In this document: in pieces, positions 1-8,315 of the stretch
How the letters are laid out: each line of letters begins with the position of its first letter
Position numbering within the stretch: position 1 is the first letter of the stretch
DNA from: Granulicoccus phenolivorans DSM 17626 = NBRC 107789 = JCM 15570
GTDB taxonomy: Bacteria; Actinomycetota; Actinomycetes; Propionibacteriales; Propionibacteriaceae
Direction of reading: 5' to 3'
Assembly: GCF_000423085.1 (NCBI RefSeq)
Contig: NZ_AUHH01000001.1
Location: forward strand, 186,001-250,000
Length of the DNA stretch: 64,000 nucleotides
Made by a program: the position numbers and the translations under genes
The notes under the pieces: generated by a model
What the model saw: only the letters and a program-made list of their open reading frames with translations
Told to the model about the DNA's origin: nothing
Databases searched by the model: none

Positions 1-1080
1 GACCGGCTCCCGCTGACCCCACCGTGGGCCCGCAGCTATCCCGCCGAGCTCGGCACCGGCGGGCAGGTCCGGATCTGGCGCGGGGCCACCCTCGGCGGCT
101 CCGGCGCGGTCAACGGCTGCTACCTGCTGCCCCCCACCGATGCCGCCGGCTGGCCGTGGCCGGACCCGGTGCTGGCCGCCGCCGTCGACCGGGTGTGGGC
201 GCGGTTCGATCCGGAGGTCGCACCCGATCCGGACATCCGGGCCTGGCTGGCGTCCTGCGGGGTGCCGCCGACCCCGGTGCCGCTGAGTATGCATGCCGGG
301 CAGCGGATCAGTGCGGCCGACGCGTACCCGCTGACCAGGGTCGCGCTGCACACCGACACGAGCGTGACCCACCTGCTGCGGCAGGCGGACCGGGTCACCG
401 GCGTGGCGCTGGCCGACGGCAGCGAATGGCGCGCCGGCGAGGTCGCCCTGGCCGCCGGGACGATCGGCACGCTGAGCCTGTTGGCCCGGTCCGGACTGAT
501 CACCGAGGCGGTGGGGCTGGTCGAACATCCGGAGTTGCTGTTCGACTCCCCCGCCCCGGCCGGGGCGCCCGACCCGGCCGCGGTGCCCGGCCCGCTGCTG
601 GCCACCGTCGCGCACCGCGAGGTTCCTCATCCGGGCCTGGGGACCGCCTGCCTCGAGGTGCGCCCGTACGCCCGGCCCTTCGGCGCGGTGATCCCCGGCG
701 CGGGCGGCCCGCCGACCCCGCAACTGGGGCTGGCCCTGATGGGCACCACCTCCCGCGGGCGGCTGCACCTGGACCCCGCCGGCGCCGCGGTGATCGACCT
801 CGGCCTGCTCACCGATCCCGGGGACCGCCGCGCCCTCGCCGCCGCCACCGAGTGGGCCCGCGACGTGCTGGGCGTACGCGGACCGGGGGTGCCGGCCACC
901 TCCCAACACCTGTCCGGCGGCGCCGAGCTGGGCGTCCGCTGCGACCCGTCCGGCCGGTGGTCCGGCGTACGGGGACTGCGGATCGTGGACGGGGCCGCAC
1001 TGCCCGGCCAGCGCCGGCGCGGACCGCACGCGGCCATCCTGGCGCTGGCCGACGAACTGGCTCGGCGCTGGGACCAGTGA
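1..1080 (+). CDS. mftG: Mycofactocin-system GMC oxidoreductase MftG (5' truncated by window)
   Basis: The reading frame is open from base 1 to the TGA at 1078-1080, so this is the C-terminal ~359 residues of a longer FAD enzyme. It opens with a GMC-type segment, RGATLGGSGAVNG, which is the signature stretch of MftG. The C-terminal part carries SQHLSGGAELG, matching the GMC active-site HxxG loop, and GLRIVDGAALP, the usual closing FAD-contact motif. In the mycofactocin system MftG-type flavoproteins are thought to pass electrons from reduced mycofactocin towards the respiratory chain. The FAD-binding N-terminus and the rest of the mft cluster would lie left of the window. A different GMC oxidoreductase cannot be fully excluded without the N-terminus. 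Confidence 0.8.
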   Translation, partial: DRLPLTPPWARSYPAELGTGGQVRIWRGATLGGSGAVNGCYLLPPTDAAGWPWPDPVLAAAVDRVWARFDPEVAPDPDIRAWLASCGVPPTPVPLSMHAGQRISAADAYPLTRVALHTDTSVTHLLRQADRVTGVALADGSEWRAGEVALAAGTIGTLSLLARSGLITEAVGLVEHPELLFDSPAPAGAPDPAAVPGPLLATVAHREVPHPGLGTACLEVRPYARPFGAVIPGAGGPPTPQLGLALMGTTSRGRLHLDPAGAAVIDLGLLTDPGDRRALAAATEWARDVLGVRGPGVPATSQHLSGGAELGVRCDPSGRWSGVRGLRIVDGAALPGQRRRGPHAAILALADELARRWDQ

Positions 1081-1261
1081 GCCTGCTGAGACGGCCGAGA
1101 CAGCTGTGACGGACGGGGTTCGATGAGCATCTGCTCAGCACCTCAACGATTGGGCCGCGATCGCCGGCAGGGATTTTCACCAGCGAACAATCGTGGTTAC
1201 GCTGAGCGCGCCGTGGTCCGAGGATGGGCATGGTACGTCATCGAACAACCCTAGGAGCGGT

Positions 1262-3370
1262 ATGAAACGCACAGTTTCGGCGCTGGTGGGAGTGACCGCG
1301 GCATCGCTGCTGCTGTCGGTCCCCGGTCTGGCATCCGCGGCCCCCACGCCGACGCCCACCCCGAGCGCCACCCCGGTGGCGACCGCCGCCCCGACCGCCC
1401 CGACCCCGGGCGCTGCGACCCCGGGCGCCCCGACCCCGGCCGCCCCGACGCCGACCCGGACCCCGGCGATCACCACGCCGCCGGCCCCGGCCAGCCCTAG
1501 CACCCCGGCCACGCCCACCCCGGCGCCGACCCCCTCGGCGAGCGCGCAGGCGATCGAGGTCAAGGGCGCGATCAAGGAGGTCTGGGACCGCAATGGCGGC
1601 GCCGCCGGCCCGCTGGGCCAGCCCGTGGCCGCGGAGTTCCAGGGCGCCCAGAGTGCCTGGCTGCAGCAGTTCACCGGCGGCTGGATCGTGTGGACGCCCG
1701 GGATCGGTGGCTACACCGTCCGTGGCGGTCTGCTCGGCGGCTGGCTCGCCCAGGGCCGCGACGCCGGCCCGCTCGGCGTCCCCACCGGTGAGGGCGTCCA
1801 GGCCGGTCGCGGCTCGTGGACCCAGTCCTTCTCCGGCGGCCGCCTCTACTGGATCTCCGGCAGCCGCGCCTACGCGGTGCGCGGCGCGATCCTGGGGGTC
1901 TACCAGGACTCCGGCTGGGAGAACGGCACCCTCGGCCTGCCCGTCGGCAACGAGTACGCCAGCGCCAACGGCTCGATCGTGCAGAATTTCGAGTTCGGCA
2001 AGGTCGTGTGGAGCAGCAACACCGGCGCCTTCATCGTGAAGGGGGCGCTGCGGGTCGGTTACGACGACGCCGGCGCCGAGGGCGGCGCGCTGGGGCTGCC
2101 GGTCGGCAACGAGTTCGCCGTCAACGGCGGCTGGGTGCAGAACTTCCAGTACGGCAACGTGATGTACCACCCGGCCCACGGGGTGCACACCATCAAGGGT
2201 GCGCTCCAGGACGCCTACGGCGCGCGCGGCTGGGAGGGCGGCTTCCTCGGCTGGCCCACCGGCAACGAGTACGCCTCGGCCGGCGGTTACCTCCAGCAGT
2301 TCGAGAACGGCCAGTTGATGTGGCACCCGGCCACCGGTGCCTTCGCCGTCAACGGCGGCATCCTCGGGGCGTACGCCAAGTACAACTGGGAGGTCGGCGA
2401 CCTCGGGTTCCCGACCCGGGACGCTTTCCAGGGCCGCAACGGCACCTGGATCCAGCACTTCCAGGGCGGCCAGATCTTCTGGACCCCCGGCGTCGGCGGC
2501 TACCGGATCAGCGGTGGCATCATGGGCGCCTACGCCCGCAACGGCTGGGAGGCCGGCTCCCTGGGCGCACCCGCGGGCGATGCCTTCCAGGGCGGGCAGG
2601 GCTCCTGGATCCAGCACTTCCAGGGCGGGCAGATCTTCTGGGCCTCCGGCGTGGGCGGCTACAAGGTGCAGAACGCGATGCTCGCGGTCTATGACAACCT
2701 CGGCTGGGAGAACGGCCCGCTCGGCCTGCCGGTGGAGGACGAGCGTCCGGGCGTCCAGGGCACCTGGATCCAGGCGTTCCAGGGCGGCCAGACGTTCTGG
2801 AACCCGAACACCGGCGGGTACGCCGTGCGCGGCGCCCTGCTGCAGGAGTACGGCCGCCAGGGCTGGGAGGCCGGTCAGCTCGGCGCCCCGGCCAGCAACG
2901 AGTACGAGGTCAGCGGCGGCTGGTCGCAGGACTTCCAGTACGGCCGGCTGAACTACATCAACGGCTCGTTCAGCATCACCTGGCCCGGCCCGGATGTGGA
3001 CGCCCGGTGCCGCTACGGCCGCGTGATGTGCATCTCCAAGGCGGACAAGAAGTTGCGCTGGATGATCGACGGTCAGGTGCTGCTGACCATGGATGCCCGC
3101 TTCGGGGTCGACGCGACCCCGACCCGCGAGGGTGAGTACAAGGTCTTCTCCAAGGTCCGCGACGAGATCTCCTGGATGTACGGCAACACCCCGATGCCGT
3201 TCGCGATGTACTTCTCCGGCGGGCAGGCCGTGCACTACTCCTACGACTTCGCCGCTCGCGGCCAGGTCGGCGGTTCGCACGGTTGTGTCAACATTCGCGA
3301 CTGGAACGGGATCCAGTGGCTGTACGACACCCAGGTGAAGCTCGGCGATCGGGTCGTCGTCTACTGGTGA
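1262..3370 (+). CDS. Secreted L,D-transpeptidase with nine LGFP repeats
   Basis: 702 residues. The start is the ATG at 1262, preceded by AGGAG at 1253-1257; the longer upstream frame lacks a signal peptide. Residues 1-27 are a Sec signal peptide (hydrophobic core, ASA cleavage box), and residues ~28-95 a Pro/Thr/Ala-rich wall-spanning linker. Residues ~101-575 hold nine repeats of about 50 residues of the LGFP family, each with a core such as LGLPVGNEY or LGFPTRDAF. Residues ~580-702 are a YkuD catalytic domain with SHGCVNI; Cys675 is the nucleophile and His673 lies two residues before it. Such enzymes make 3-3 peptidoglycan crosslinks; LGFP repeats are known wall-associated modules. It stands alone, ending at a strong terminator. 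Catalytic assignment is secure; the anchoring role of the repeats is inferred. Confidence 0.9.
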   Translation: MKRTVSALVGVTAASLLLSVPGLASAAPTPTPTPSATPVATAAPTAPTPGAATPGAPTPAAPTPTRTPAITTPPAPASPSTPATPTPAPTPSASAQAIEVKGAIKEVWDRNGGAAGPLGQPVAAEFQGAQSAWLQQFTGGWIVWTPGIGGYTVRGGLLGGWLAQGRDAGPLGVPTGEGVQAGRGSWTQSFSGGRLYWISGSRAYAVRGAILGVYQDSGWENGTLGLPVGNEYASANGSIVQNFEFGKVVWSSNTGAFIVKGALRVGYDDAGAEGGALGLPVGNEFAVNGGWVQNFQYGNVMYHPAHGVHTIKGALQDAYGARGWEGGFLGWPTGNEYASAGGYLQQFENGQLMWHPATGAFAVNGGILGAYAKYNWEVGDLGFPTRDAFQGRNGTWIQHFQGGQIFWTPGVGGYRISGGIMGAYARNGWEAGSLGAPAGDAFQGGQGSWIQHFQGGQIFWASGVGGYKVQNAMLAVYDNLGWENGPLGLPVEDERPGVQGTWIQAFQGGQTFWNPNTGGYAVRGALLQEYGRQGWEAGQLGAPASNEYEVSGGWSQDFQYGRLNYINGSFSITWPGPDVDARCRYGRVMCISKADKKLRWMIDGQVLLTMDARFGVDATPTREGEYKVFSKVRDEISWMYGNTPMPFAMYFSGGQAVHYSYDFAARGQVGGSHGCVNIRDWNGIQWLYDTQVKLGDRVVVYW
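1560..2985 (+). repeat. Nine tandem ~150-bp LGFP-coding repeats
   Basis: The central part of the L,D-transpeptidase gene is a tandem array of nine diverged units of roughly 150 bp, each encoding one LGFP repeat. Copies 6 and 7 (about 2340-2640) are the most alike, sharing long near-identical stretches around the QHFQGGQIFW segment, which suggests recent duplication or conversion. Confidence 0.85.
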
Positions 3371-3397
3371 CCCGGCCCGGCTGAGTCCGGAGAAAAC

Positions 3398-3433
3398 ACA
3401 CAACCGCCGCCCGGAATCGGGCGGCGGTTGTGT
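3398..3433. terminator. Bidirectional intrinsic terminator, 16-bp perfect stem
   Basis: ACACAACCGCCGCCCG (3398-3413), loop GAAT, then its exact reverse complement (3418-3433). It lies between the convergent transpeptidase gene and the small coiled-coil gene and is flanked by an A-run on the left and T-rich sequence on the right, so it can work for both. Confidence 0.9.
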
Positions 3434-3450
3434 CGTCGTTGCGGGCCGGT

Positions 3451-4017
3451 TCAGGCCTTGCCGGCGTCCCCTGCGGGCTTGTCGGCGGCCGGCTTCTCGG
3501 CAGCGGGCTTCTCGGCAGCGGGCTCGTCGACGATGGTGGCCTCGGTGACGTGGGCCTCCTCCAGCTCGTCCTCCATCAGGTCGGAGTTGGTGGTCTCGGC
3601 ATCGGAGGCCGGGTCGACCACATCGGCGTACGCCTCGTGGGCGGCGGCGTCACCGTCCTCCGGCTTCGCCTTGCGGACCCCGGTGGCCTGGGCGCGCAGG
3701 TCGTTGATCCGCTCCTGACCGCGGGCGGCCATCTCCTCGAAGTTGAGCCCGAACTCGCGGATCAGCGTGTCGACCTGCTTCTGCAGGGCCTCCGGCAGCT
3801 GTCGGGCCAGGCTCGGCGCATCGAGGACCATGTCCTTGGCCTGGCTGAACTGCTCCTCACGCTTGGCCTTACGCTCGCGGGCCTCCTCGGTCTTGGCCTC
3901 GGTGTACTCCCGGACCCGCTCGGCAACCACATCGGTGACCCCGGCGGCGGCGTACAGGGCCTTGAGGGTGGCGTCCAACACCTGCTGGCCCGGATCGTTC
4001 TTGTCGTTGGCGTTCAT
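3451..4017 (-). CDS. Acidic coiled-coil protein, HBHA-like, unknown function
   Basis: 188 residues from ATG at 4017, with AGGAG five bases upstream; a GTG at 4020 is an in-frame alternative. Residues ~10-125 are charged and helical (for example EYTEAKTEEARERKAKREEQ), followed by an acidic, Pro/Ala/Lys-rich tail with AAEKPAAEKPAADKPA repeats. Layout and composition resemble mycobacterial heparin-binding hemagglutinin-like proteins: helical body, Lys/Pro/Ala tail. This is a compositional likeness only. No signal peptide or membrane segment is visible. It follows the GH65 gene by 42 bp and may be co-transcribed with it. Confidence 0.6.
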   Translation of the reverse strand: MNANDKNDPGQQVLDATLKALYAAAGVTDVVAERVREYTEAKTEEARERKAKREEQFSQAKDMVLDAPSLARQLPEALQKQVDTLIREFGLNFEEMAARGQERINDLRAQATGVRKAKPEDGDAAAHEAYADVVDPASDAETTNSDLMEDELEEAHVTEATIVDEPAAEKPAAEKPAADKPAGDAGKA

Positions 4018-4059
4018 CACATCTCCTGGTCGATCGTCCTGGGGTGTTCCACCCTGAGT

Positions 4060-6582
4060 CTAGGGGCGGTCCGATCGCGGCACCGAAGCGGTGATCACCG
4101 AACCGTCCTGCCGTCGTCCGCCGACCAGCGGACTGCGCCCGACATCGCCGTGGCGCCGGGGTCCCTGCCCGTCCAGGGGCACGCTGATCGGGATGCCCGG
4201 GCGGACCCGGACCCCCTCCCCACGGACCTCCACATAGGTGCTCACCCCTTCCTCGACGGTGAACTCGATCCGGTCCTGGCTGAGCACCACCTTGAGCAGG
4301 GTCTCGCGCAGGGTGATCCGGAAGATCAGCGACTCCCACGCGGCCGGCAGTCGCGGATCGAAGGTGATCCGGCCGTCGTAGTCGCGCATTCCGCCGAAGC
4401 CGTACACCAGCGCCGACCACACCCCGCCGGTCGAGGCGACGTGCACCCCGTCGGAGGTGTTCGCGTGCCGGTCGTCCAGATCGACGAACAGGCCGGTGTA
4501 GAAGTAGCGCAGGGCCATCTCGTGGTACCCCACCTCGGCGGCCATGATCGACTGGACCACCGCGGACAGGGTCGAGTCGCCGGTGGTGATCGGGTCGTAG
4601 TACTCGAAGTCGGCCAGCTTCTGCTCACTGGTGAACTTGTCCCCCTGCAGGAACAGTGCCAGCACCACATCGGCCTGCTTCAGCACCTGGAAGCGGTACA
4701 GCACCAGCGGGTGGTAGTGCAGCAGCAGCGGGCGCAGTTCCTCGGGGGTGTGCTCGAGATCCCAGACCTCCCGCTCCAGGAAGTGCGCATCCTGCGGATG
4801 CACCCGCAGCCGTTCGTCGAAGGGGATCGCCATCGCCTCGGCACAGCGTTCCCACTCCTCCACCTCGTCCTCGCCCAGTTGCAGCCGGGTGGCCATCCGC
4901 AGATAGCCGTGCGGGTTCGACTCGCGCAGGTGCCGGACCGATTTGGCGGCCTTGGCCAGGTTGAACCGGGCCATCACATTGGTGAACAGGTTGTCGTTGA
5001 CCACGGTGGTGTACTCATCGGGTCCGGTCACCGAATGGATGTGGAACTGTTCGTCCCCGTGGCCGCGCCAGAACCCCAGGTCGGCCCACATCCGCGCGGT
5101 CTCCACCAGGATGTCGACGCCCTCGTCGAGCAGGAACTCGGTGTCCCCGGAGGCGTTCACGTACTTGTCCAGGGCGTAGGCCACGTCGGCGTCGATGTGG
5201 TACTGCGCGGTGCCGGCGGCGTAGTAGGCCGAGGCCTCCTCCCCGTTGATGGTGCGCCACGGGAACAGCGCCCCCTGGGTGGCGACCTCGAGCGCGCGAC
5301 GGCGGGCGGCGTCCAGCATCGAGTAGCGGAACCGGATCGCCGAGCGGGCCGCCTGCGGCAGCACGTAGGTCAGGAACGGAATCACATAGATCTCGGTGTC
5401 CCAGAAGTAGTGCCCGGAGTAGCCCGACCCGGTGACCCCCTTGGCGGCAATGCCCTGCACCTCGGCGCGGGCGGCGGCCTGGACCACCTGGAACAGGTTC
5501 CAGCGGATCGCCTGCTGCACCTCGGGCCGGCCGGGCAGCTCGACGTCGGCCCGGTGCCAGAAGTCGGCCAGCCAGGCCTTCTGCTGGTCGAAGATGTGCT
5601 CGGCGCCCTCGCGGGCCGCGCGATCGAGCGTACGCCGGCACCGGTCGGCGAGCTCGCGGACCGGCACCCCGCGGGAGGTGTGGATCGCCACGGCCTTCTC
5701 CAGGTGGATCGGCTCCCCCTGCCGGCCACTGATCGTGTACACCTGCTTGCCCGCATCGGCCTCCACCGAGGTGCTGGTGGTGTACTCGCACGCCGTGGTC
5801 AGCGTGTGGTCGACCGCGGCGGCGAGGGTCATCCGCGAGTCGTGGCAGCGATAGCCGAGCACCAGACGCCCGTCCCCGGCCCACTGCAGTTGCGGATCCA
5901 GCACCCGACGCTCGAAGGCGTACCCCTTGCGCGGGTCGGCGCCGCGGGCGGTGGCGTAGTCGTCGCGACCGTCCTGCCGGTTGATCAGCTGGGAGGAGAT
6001 GACGATCGGGGCATCCCCGTCCAGCAGCATCACATCGAAGGTCATCAGCGCGAGGTGGCGCTGGGTCAGCGACACCAACCGCGTGGTGTTGACCTGGACC
6101 CGCTTGCCGGCCGAGGTACGCCAGATCAGCCGGCGGCGCAGTACCCCCTCGCGAAAGTCCAGGGAGCGCTCGAACATTTCGATGTCGGCCATGGTCAGGG
6201 TCAGCGGTTCGTCGTCGACGTAGATCTTGATCGTCTTCGGATCGGGCACGTTCACCAGGGTCTGGCCGACCTGGGCGAAACCGTAGGCCTCCTCGGCATG
6301 CCGGATCGGCCAGGTCTCGTGGAAGCCGTTCACATAGGTCCCGTGGGTGTGCGCCGGACGCCCCTCCTCGGGGTTGCCGCGCATCCCGATGTAGCCGTTG
6401 GCGACCGCGAACAGGGTCTCGGTCTTGCCGGCATCGCGGGGGTCCAGCGCGGTCTCCACCAGGCGCCAGGGGTCGACCGGGAAGCGGGTGCGATCCATCG
6501 GATCCTCCGCGGTGTCCATCGCGTGCCGCGTCGTCGGGCCGGACTTGCCGGAGCTCGCGAAGGCCCAGGGATCGGTGTTCAT
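4060..6582 (-). CDS. Glycoside hydrolase family 65 phosphorylase
   Basis: 840 residues. The start is ATG at 6582, which overlaps the stop of the upstream HAD gene as ATGA; the longer open frame upstream is only GC-rich read-through. The protein has the GH65 plan: beta-sandwich N-terminal domain to about residue 290, helical linker, (alpha/alpha)6 catalytic barrel and a small C-terminal beta domain. The signature TGPDEY places the general acid at Glu523, and WDTEIY is a further conserved barrel motif. GH65 enzymes phosphorolyse alpha-glucobioses (trehalose, maltose, kojibiose, nigerose) to beta-glucose 1-phosphate plus glucose. The coupled beta-phosphoglucomutase-like gene fits this. Which disaccharide is used cannot be read from the sequence; trehalose or maltose are the most likely. 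Confidence 0.88.
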   Translation of the reverse strand: MNTDPWAFASSGKSGPTTRHAMDTAEDPMDRTRFPVDPWRLVETALDPRDAGKTETLFAVANGYIGMRGNPEEGRPAHTHGTYVNGFHETWPIRHAEEAYGFAQVGQTLVNVPDPKTIKIYVDDEPLTLTMADIEMFERSLDFREGVLRRRLIWRTSAGKRVQVNTTRLVSLTQRHLALMTFDVMLLDGDAPIVISSQLINRQDGRDDYATARGADPRKGYAFERRVLDPQLQWAGDGRLVLGYRCHDSRMTLAAAVDHTLTTACEYTTSTSVEADAGKQVYTISGRQGEPIHLEKAVAIHTSRGVPVRELADRCRRTLDRAAREGAEHIFDQQKAWLADFWHRADVELPGRPEVQQAIRWNLFQVVQAAARAEVQGIAAKGVTGSGYSGHYFWDTEIYVIPFLTYVLPQAARSAIRFRYSMLDAARRRALEVATQGALFPWRTINGEEASAYYAAGTAQYHIDADVAYALDKYVNASGDTEFLLDEGVDILVETARMWADLGFWRGHGDEQFHIHSVTGPDEYTTVVNDNLFTNVMARFNLAKAAKSVRHLRESNPHGYLRMATRLQLGEDEVEEWERCAEAMAIPFDERLRVHPQDAHFLEREVWDLEHTPEELRPLLLHYHPLVLYRFQVLKQADVVLALFLQGDKFTSEQKLADFEYYDPITTGDSTLSAVVQSIMAAEVGYHEMALRYFYTGLFVDLDDRHANTSDGVHVASTGGVWSALVYGFGGMRDYDGRITFDPRLPAAWESLIFRITLRETLLKVVLSQDRIEFTVEEGVSTYVEVRGEGVRVRPGIPISVPLDGQGPRRHGDVGRSPLVGGRRQDGSVITASVPRSDRP

Positions 6583-7304
6583 GCCGCACCTGCGATCAGC
6601 TCGTCGAGTTCGGTGACGATCACCTGCGCGCCGGCCGCGCGGAGCCGGTCGGCGCCGGTGCCGCGATCCACCCCGACCACCAGGCCGAAATCGCCGGCGG
6701 CGCCGGCCCGGACGCCGGATTCGGCGTCCTCCAGCACCACGCAGGTGCGGGTCGGGACCCCGAGCCGGTCGGCGGCGTAGGTGAAGGTGTCGGGGGCGGG
6801 TTTGCCCGGCAGTCCCAGTTCGGCGGCCACCACGCCGTCCACGATCACCCCGAAGCGATCGAGCAGCCCGGCGGCGGTGAGCACCGCGCGGGCGTTCTTG
6901 GAGGAGGAGACCACCGCCAGGGCGGTACCGCGCTCGGCCAGGTGGTCCAGCAGACGTACCGAGCCCGGGTACGGCGCGATCCCCTCCGCGGCGAGCACCG
7001 CGTTGAAGGCCTCGTTCTTGCGATTGCCGAGCCCGCACACGGTTTCTGCGGTCGGCGGGTCGCTCGGGTCCCCGTAGGGCAGCTCGATGCCGCGCGCGGT
7101 CAGGAACGACTGCACCCCGACGTAGCGGGGTTTGCCGTCGACGTAGCGGAAGTAGTCCTCGTCGGTGTACGGCGGCTGGTCGTCGCCGCGGCCGGCGAGA
7201 AAGGCGTTGAACATCCGCGACCAGGCGTGCATGTGCACCACGGCGGTCGGGGTGAGCACTCCGTCGAGATCGAACAATGCTGCGGCGTAGCTGTCCCAGT
7301 TCAC
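6579..7304 (-). CDS. HAD-family beta-phosphoglucomutase-like protein
   Basis: 241 residues from GTG at 7304. The DxD motif FDLDGVL gives Asp12 (nucleophile) and Asp14 (acid/base). SSSKNA is motif II, GKPAPDTF carries the motif III lysine, and VLEDAESG is motif IV. The cap insert between residues ~18 and 110 is of the helical C1 type. Paired with a GH65 phosphorylase by a 4-bp overlap, it should convert beta-glucose 1-phosphate to glucose 6-phosphate. The start codon sits 6 nt after a TAGGGT box with no Shine-Dalgarno sequence, so the operon is probably transcribed as a leaderless mRNA. A simple phosphatase is the alternative. Confidence 0.85.
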   Translation of the reverse strand: MNWDSYAAALFDLDGVLTPTAVVHMHAWSRMFNAFLAGRGDDQPPYTDEDYFRYVDGKPRYVGVQSFLTARGIELPYGDPSDPPTAETVCGLGNRKNEAFNAVLAAEGIAPYPGSVRLLDHLAERGTALAVVSSSKNARAVLTAAGLLDRFGVIVDGVVAAELGLPGKPAPDTFTYAADRLGVPTRTCVVLEDAESGVRAGAAGDFGLVVGVDRGTGADRLRAAGAQVIVTELDELIAGAA

Positions 7305-7310
7305 CCTTCG

Positions 7311-7316
7311 ACCCTA
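7311..7316 (-). promoter_or_regulatory. -10 box (TAGGGT), predicted leaderless promoter of HAD-GH65 operon
   Basis: The hexamer ends 6 nt before the GTG start at 7304, so transcription would begin at or next to the start codon. Confidence 0.6.
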
Positions 7317-7337
7317 GCGGAGGAGGGAAGCCGAACC

Positions 7338-8315
7338 TCAGCTGTACGCGGTGAGTCCGTCCACCGCGCCGGCGGCCAACCGAACTTCACCGACCGGTCG
7401 CCCGTGCCCCAGCACCGGCTCACTGGCCTGCGCGGCCAGCACATCCGCACGGATCCCGAGCCGGCGCAGCACCGCCGACATGACCACCGAGCAGGCCCGC
7501 TCGGAGCCGTCGTCGATCTTGACCACGATCCCGCGACCGTCGGGCAGGCCGACCGCGTACACCGCCTCGGCGCCGATCTTGCAGATGATCCCGGGCACCC
7601 CGCGGTGCAGGGCGTACTCCGCGCGGCGGGTGCCGGAGACCCACTGCGGGAACTGCCGGTACGCCCGGGCGACGGCCGCGGCCGGCCCGTCGGCGGCGAC
7701 CGCGATCCGGGCATAGGCCCGGGCCAGAGCGATCGGGGTCAGCGCCCACAGCGGGGCGCCGCAGCCGTCGACGGTCCCGGCCTGCGGGGGCTCCCCGGTG
7801 AGGTCGGCGATCGTGTCGTGGATCGCCTGCTGCAACGGGTGTTCGGGATCGAGATAGTTCGTGGTGGACCACTTGTTGCGGATGCAGGTCCGCAGCATCG
7901 CGGCGTGTTTGCCCGAACAGTTCATCGTGATCGGGGCGGGACCGTGCCCGGCCCGGATCCAGGCGTCGCGGGCCGCGTCGTCGAGCGGGTAGCCGGGGGT
8001 GTTCTGCAGCCGGTCGACGCCCAGGCTGCAGCCGGCCAGGATCGTCTGGACCCCTTCGAGGTGGAAGTCCTCCCCGGAATGGGAGGCCGCGGCCAGGGCG
8101 AGCAGTTCGCCGGTCAGGTCCAGACCGCTGCGCAGCATCGCCACCGCCTGCATCGGCTTGCTCGCCGAGCGGGGATAGATCAACTCCTCGATCGCCCCGA
8201 TCCCGGCCACCGCGTCGTGCGGGCCGACCACCGCGACCCGGCCCCGGTGCACCGACTCGACCAGGTCGCCGCGGACCACCTCGACCAGCACCGGATTCGC
8301 CCCGGCAGCGCTCAC
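7338..8315 (-). CDS. Asparaginase II family protein
   Basis: 325 residues from GTG at 8315, overlapping the ygfZ stop as GTGA. The sequence matches the rhizobial-type asparaginase II family (PF06089), which is unrelated to bacterial type I/II amidohydrolases. Recognisable stretches are YPRSASKPMQAV near residue 50, NCSGKHAAML near 133 and the Gly-rich VDGCGAPLW near 182. Members hydrolyse L-asparagine to aspartate and ammonia; no signal peptide is present, so it is cytosolic. It is the last gene of a four-gene run (membrane protein, nitrobindin, YgfZ, asparaginase). Substrate is inferred from family only. Confidence 0.82.
   Translation of the reverse strand: MSAAGANPVLVEVVRGDLVESVHRGRVAVVGPHDAVAGIGAIEELIYPRSASKPMQAVAMLRSGLDLTGELLALAAASHSGEDFHLEGVQTILAGCSLGVDRLQNTPGYPLDDAARDAWIRAGHGPAPITMNCSGKHAAMLRTCIRNKWSTTNYLDPEHPLQQAIHDTIADLTGEPPQAGTVDGCGAPLWALTPIALARAYARIAVAADGPAAAVARAYRQFPQWVSGTRRAEYALHRGVPGIICKIGAEAVYAVGLPDGRGIVVKIDDGSERACSVVMSAVLRRLGIRADVLAAQASEPVLGHGRPVGEVRLAAGAVDGLTAYS

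Noticed and set aside
24-1109. 361-codon frame at the left end
   Set aside because: Arg/Gly/Pro-rich shadow of the mftG frame, which has GMC motifs throughout.
1124-1137. Small palindrome TGAGCATCTGCTCA upstream of the transpeptidase
   Set aside because: Six-base arms occur often by chance; no regulator or conserved promoter element supports it.
1238-3403. 721-codon minus-strand frame opposite the L,D-transpeptidase
   Set aside because: Antisense to a gene with clear signal peptide, repeats and catalytic motif; composition is an artefact.
3430-6780. 1116-codon plus-strand open frame opposite the GH65 gene
   Set aside because: Its sequence is a mirror of the real gene's codons, with no domain, no start signal and Gly/Leu/Val/His-rich composition typical of antisense frames in GC-rich DNA.
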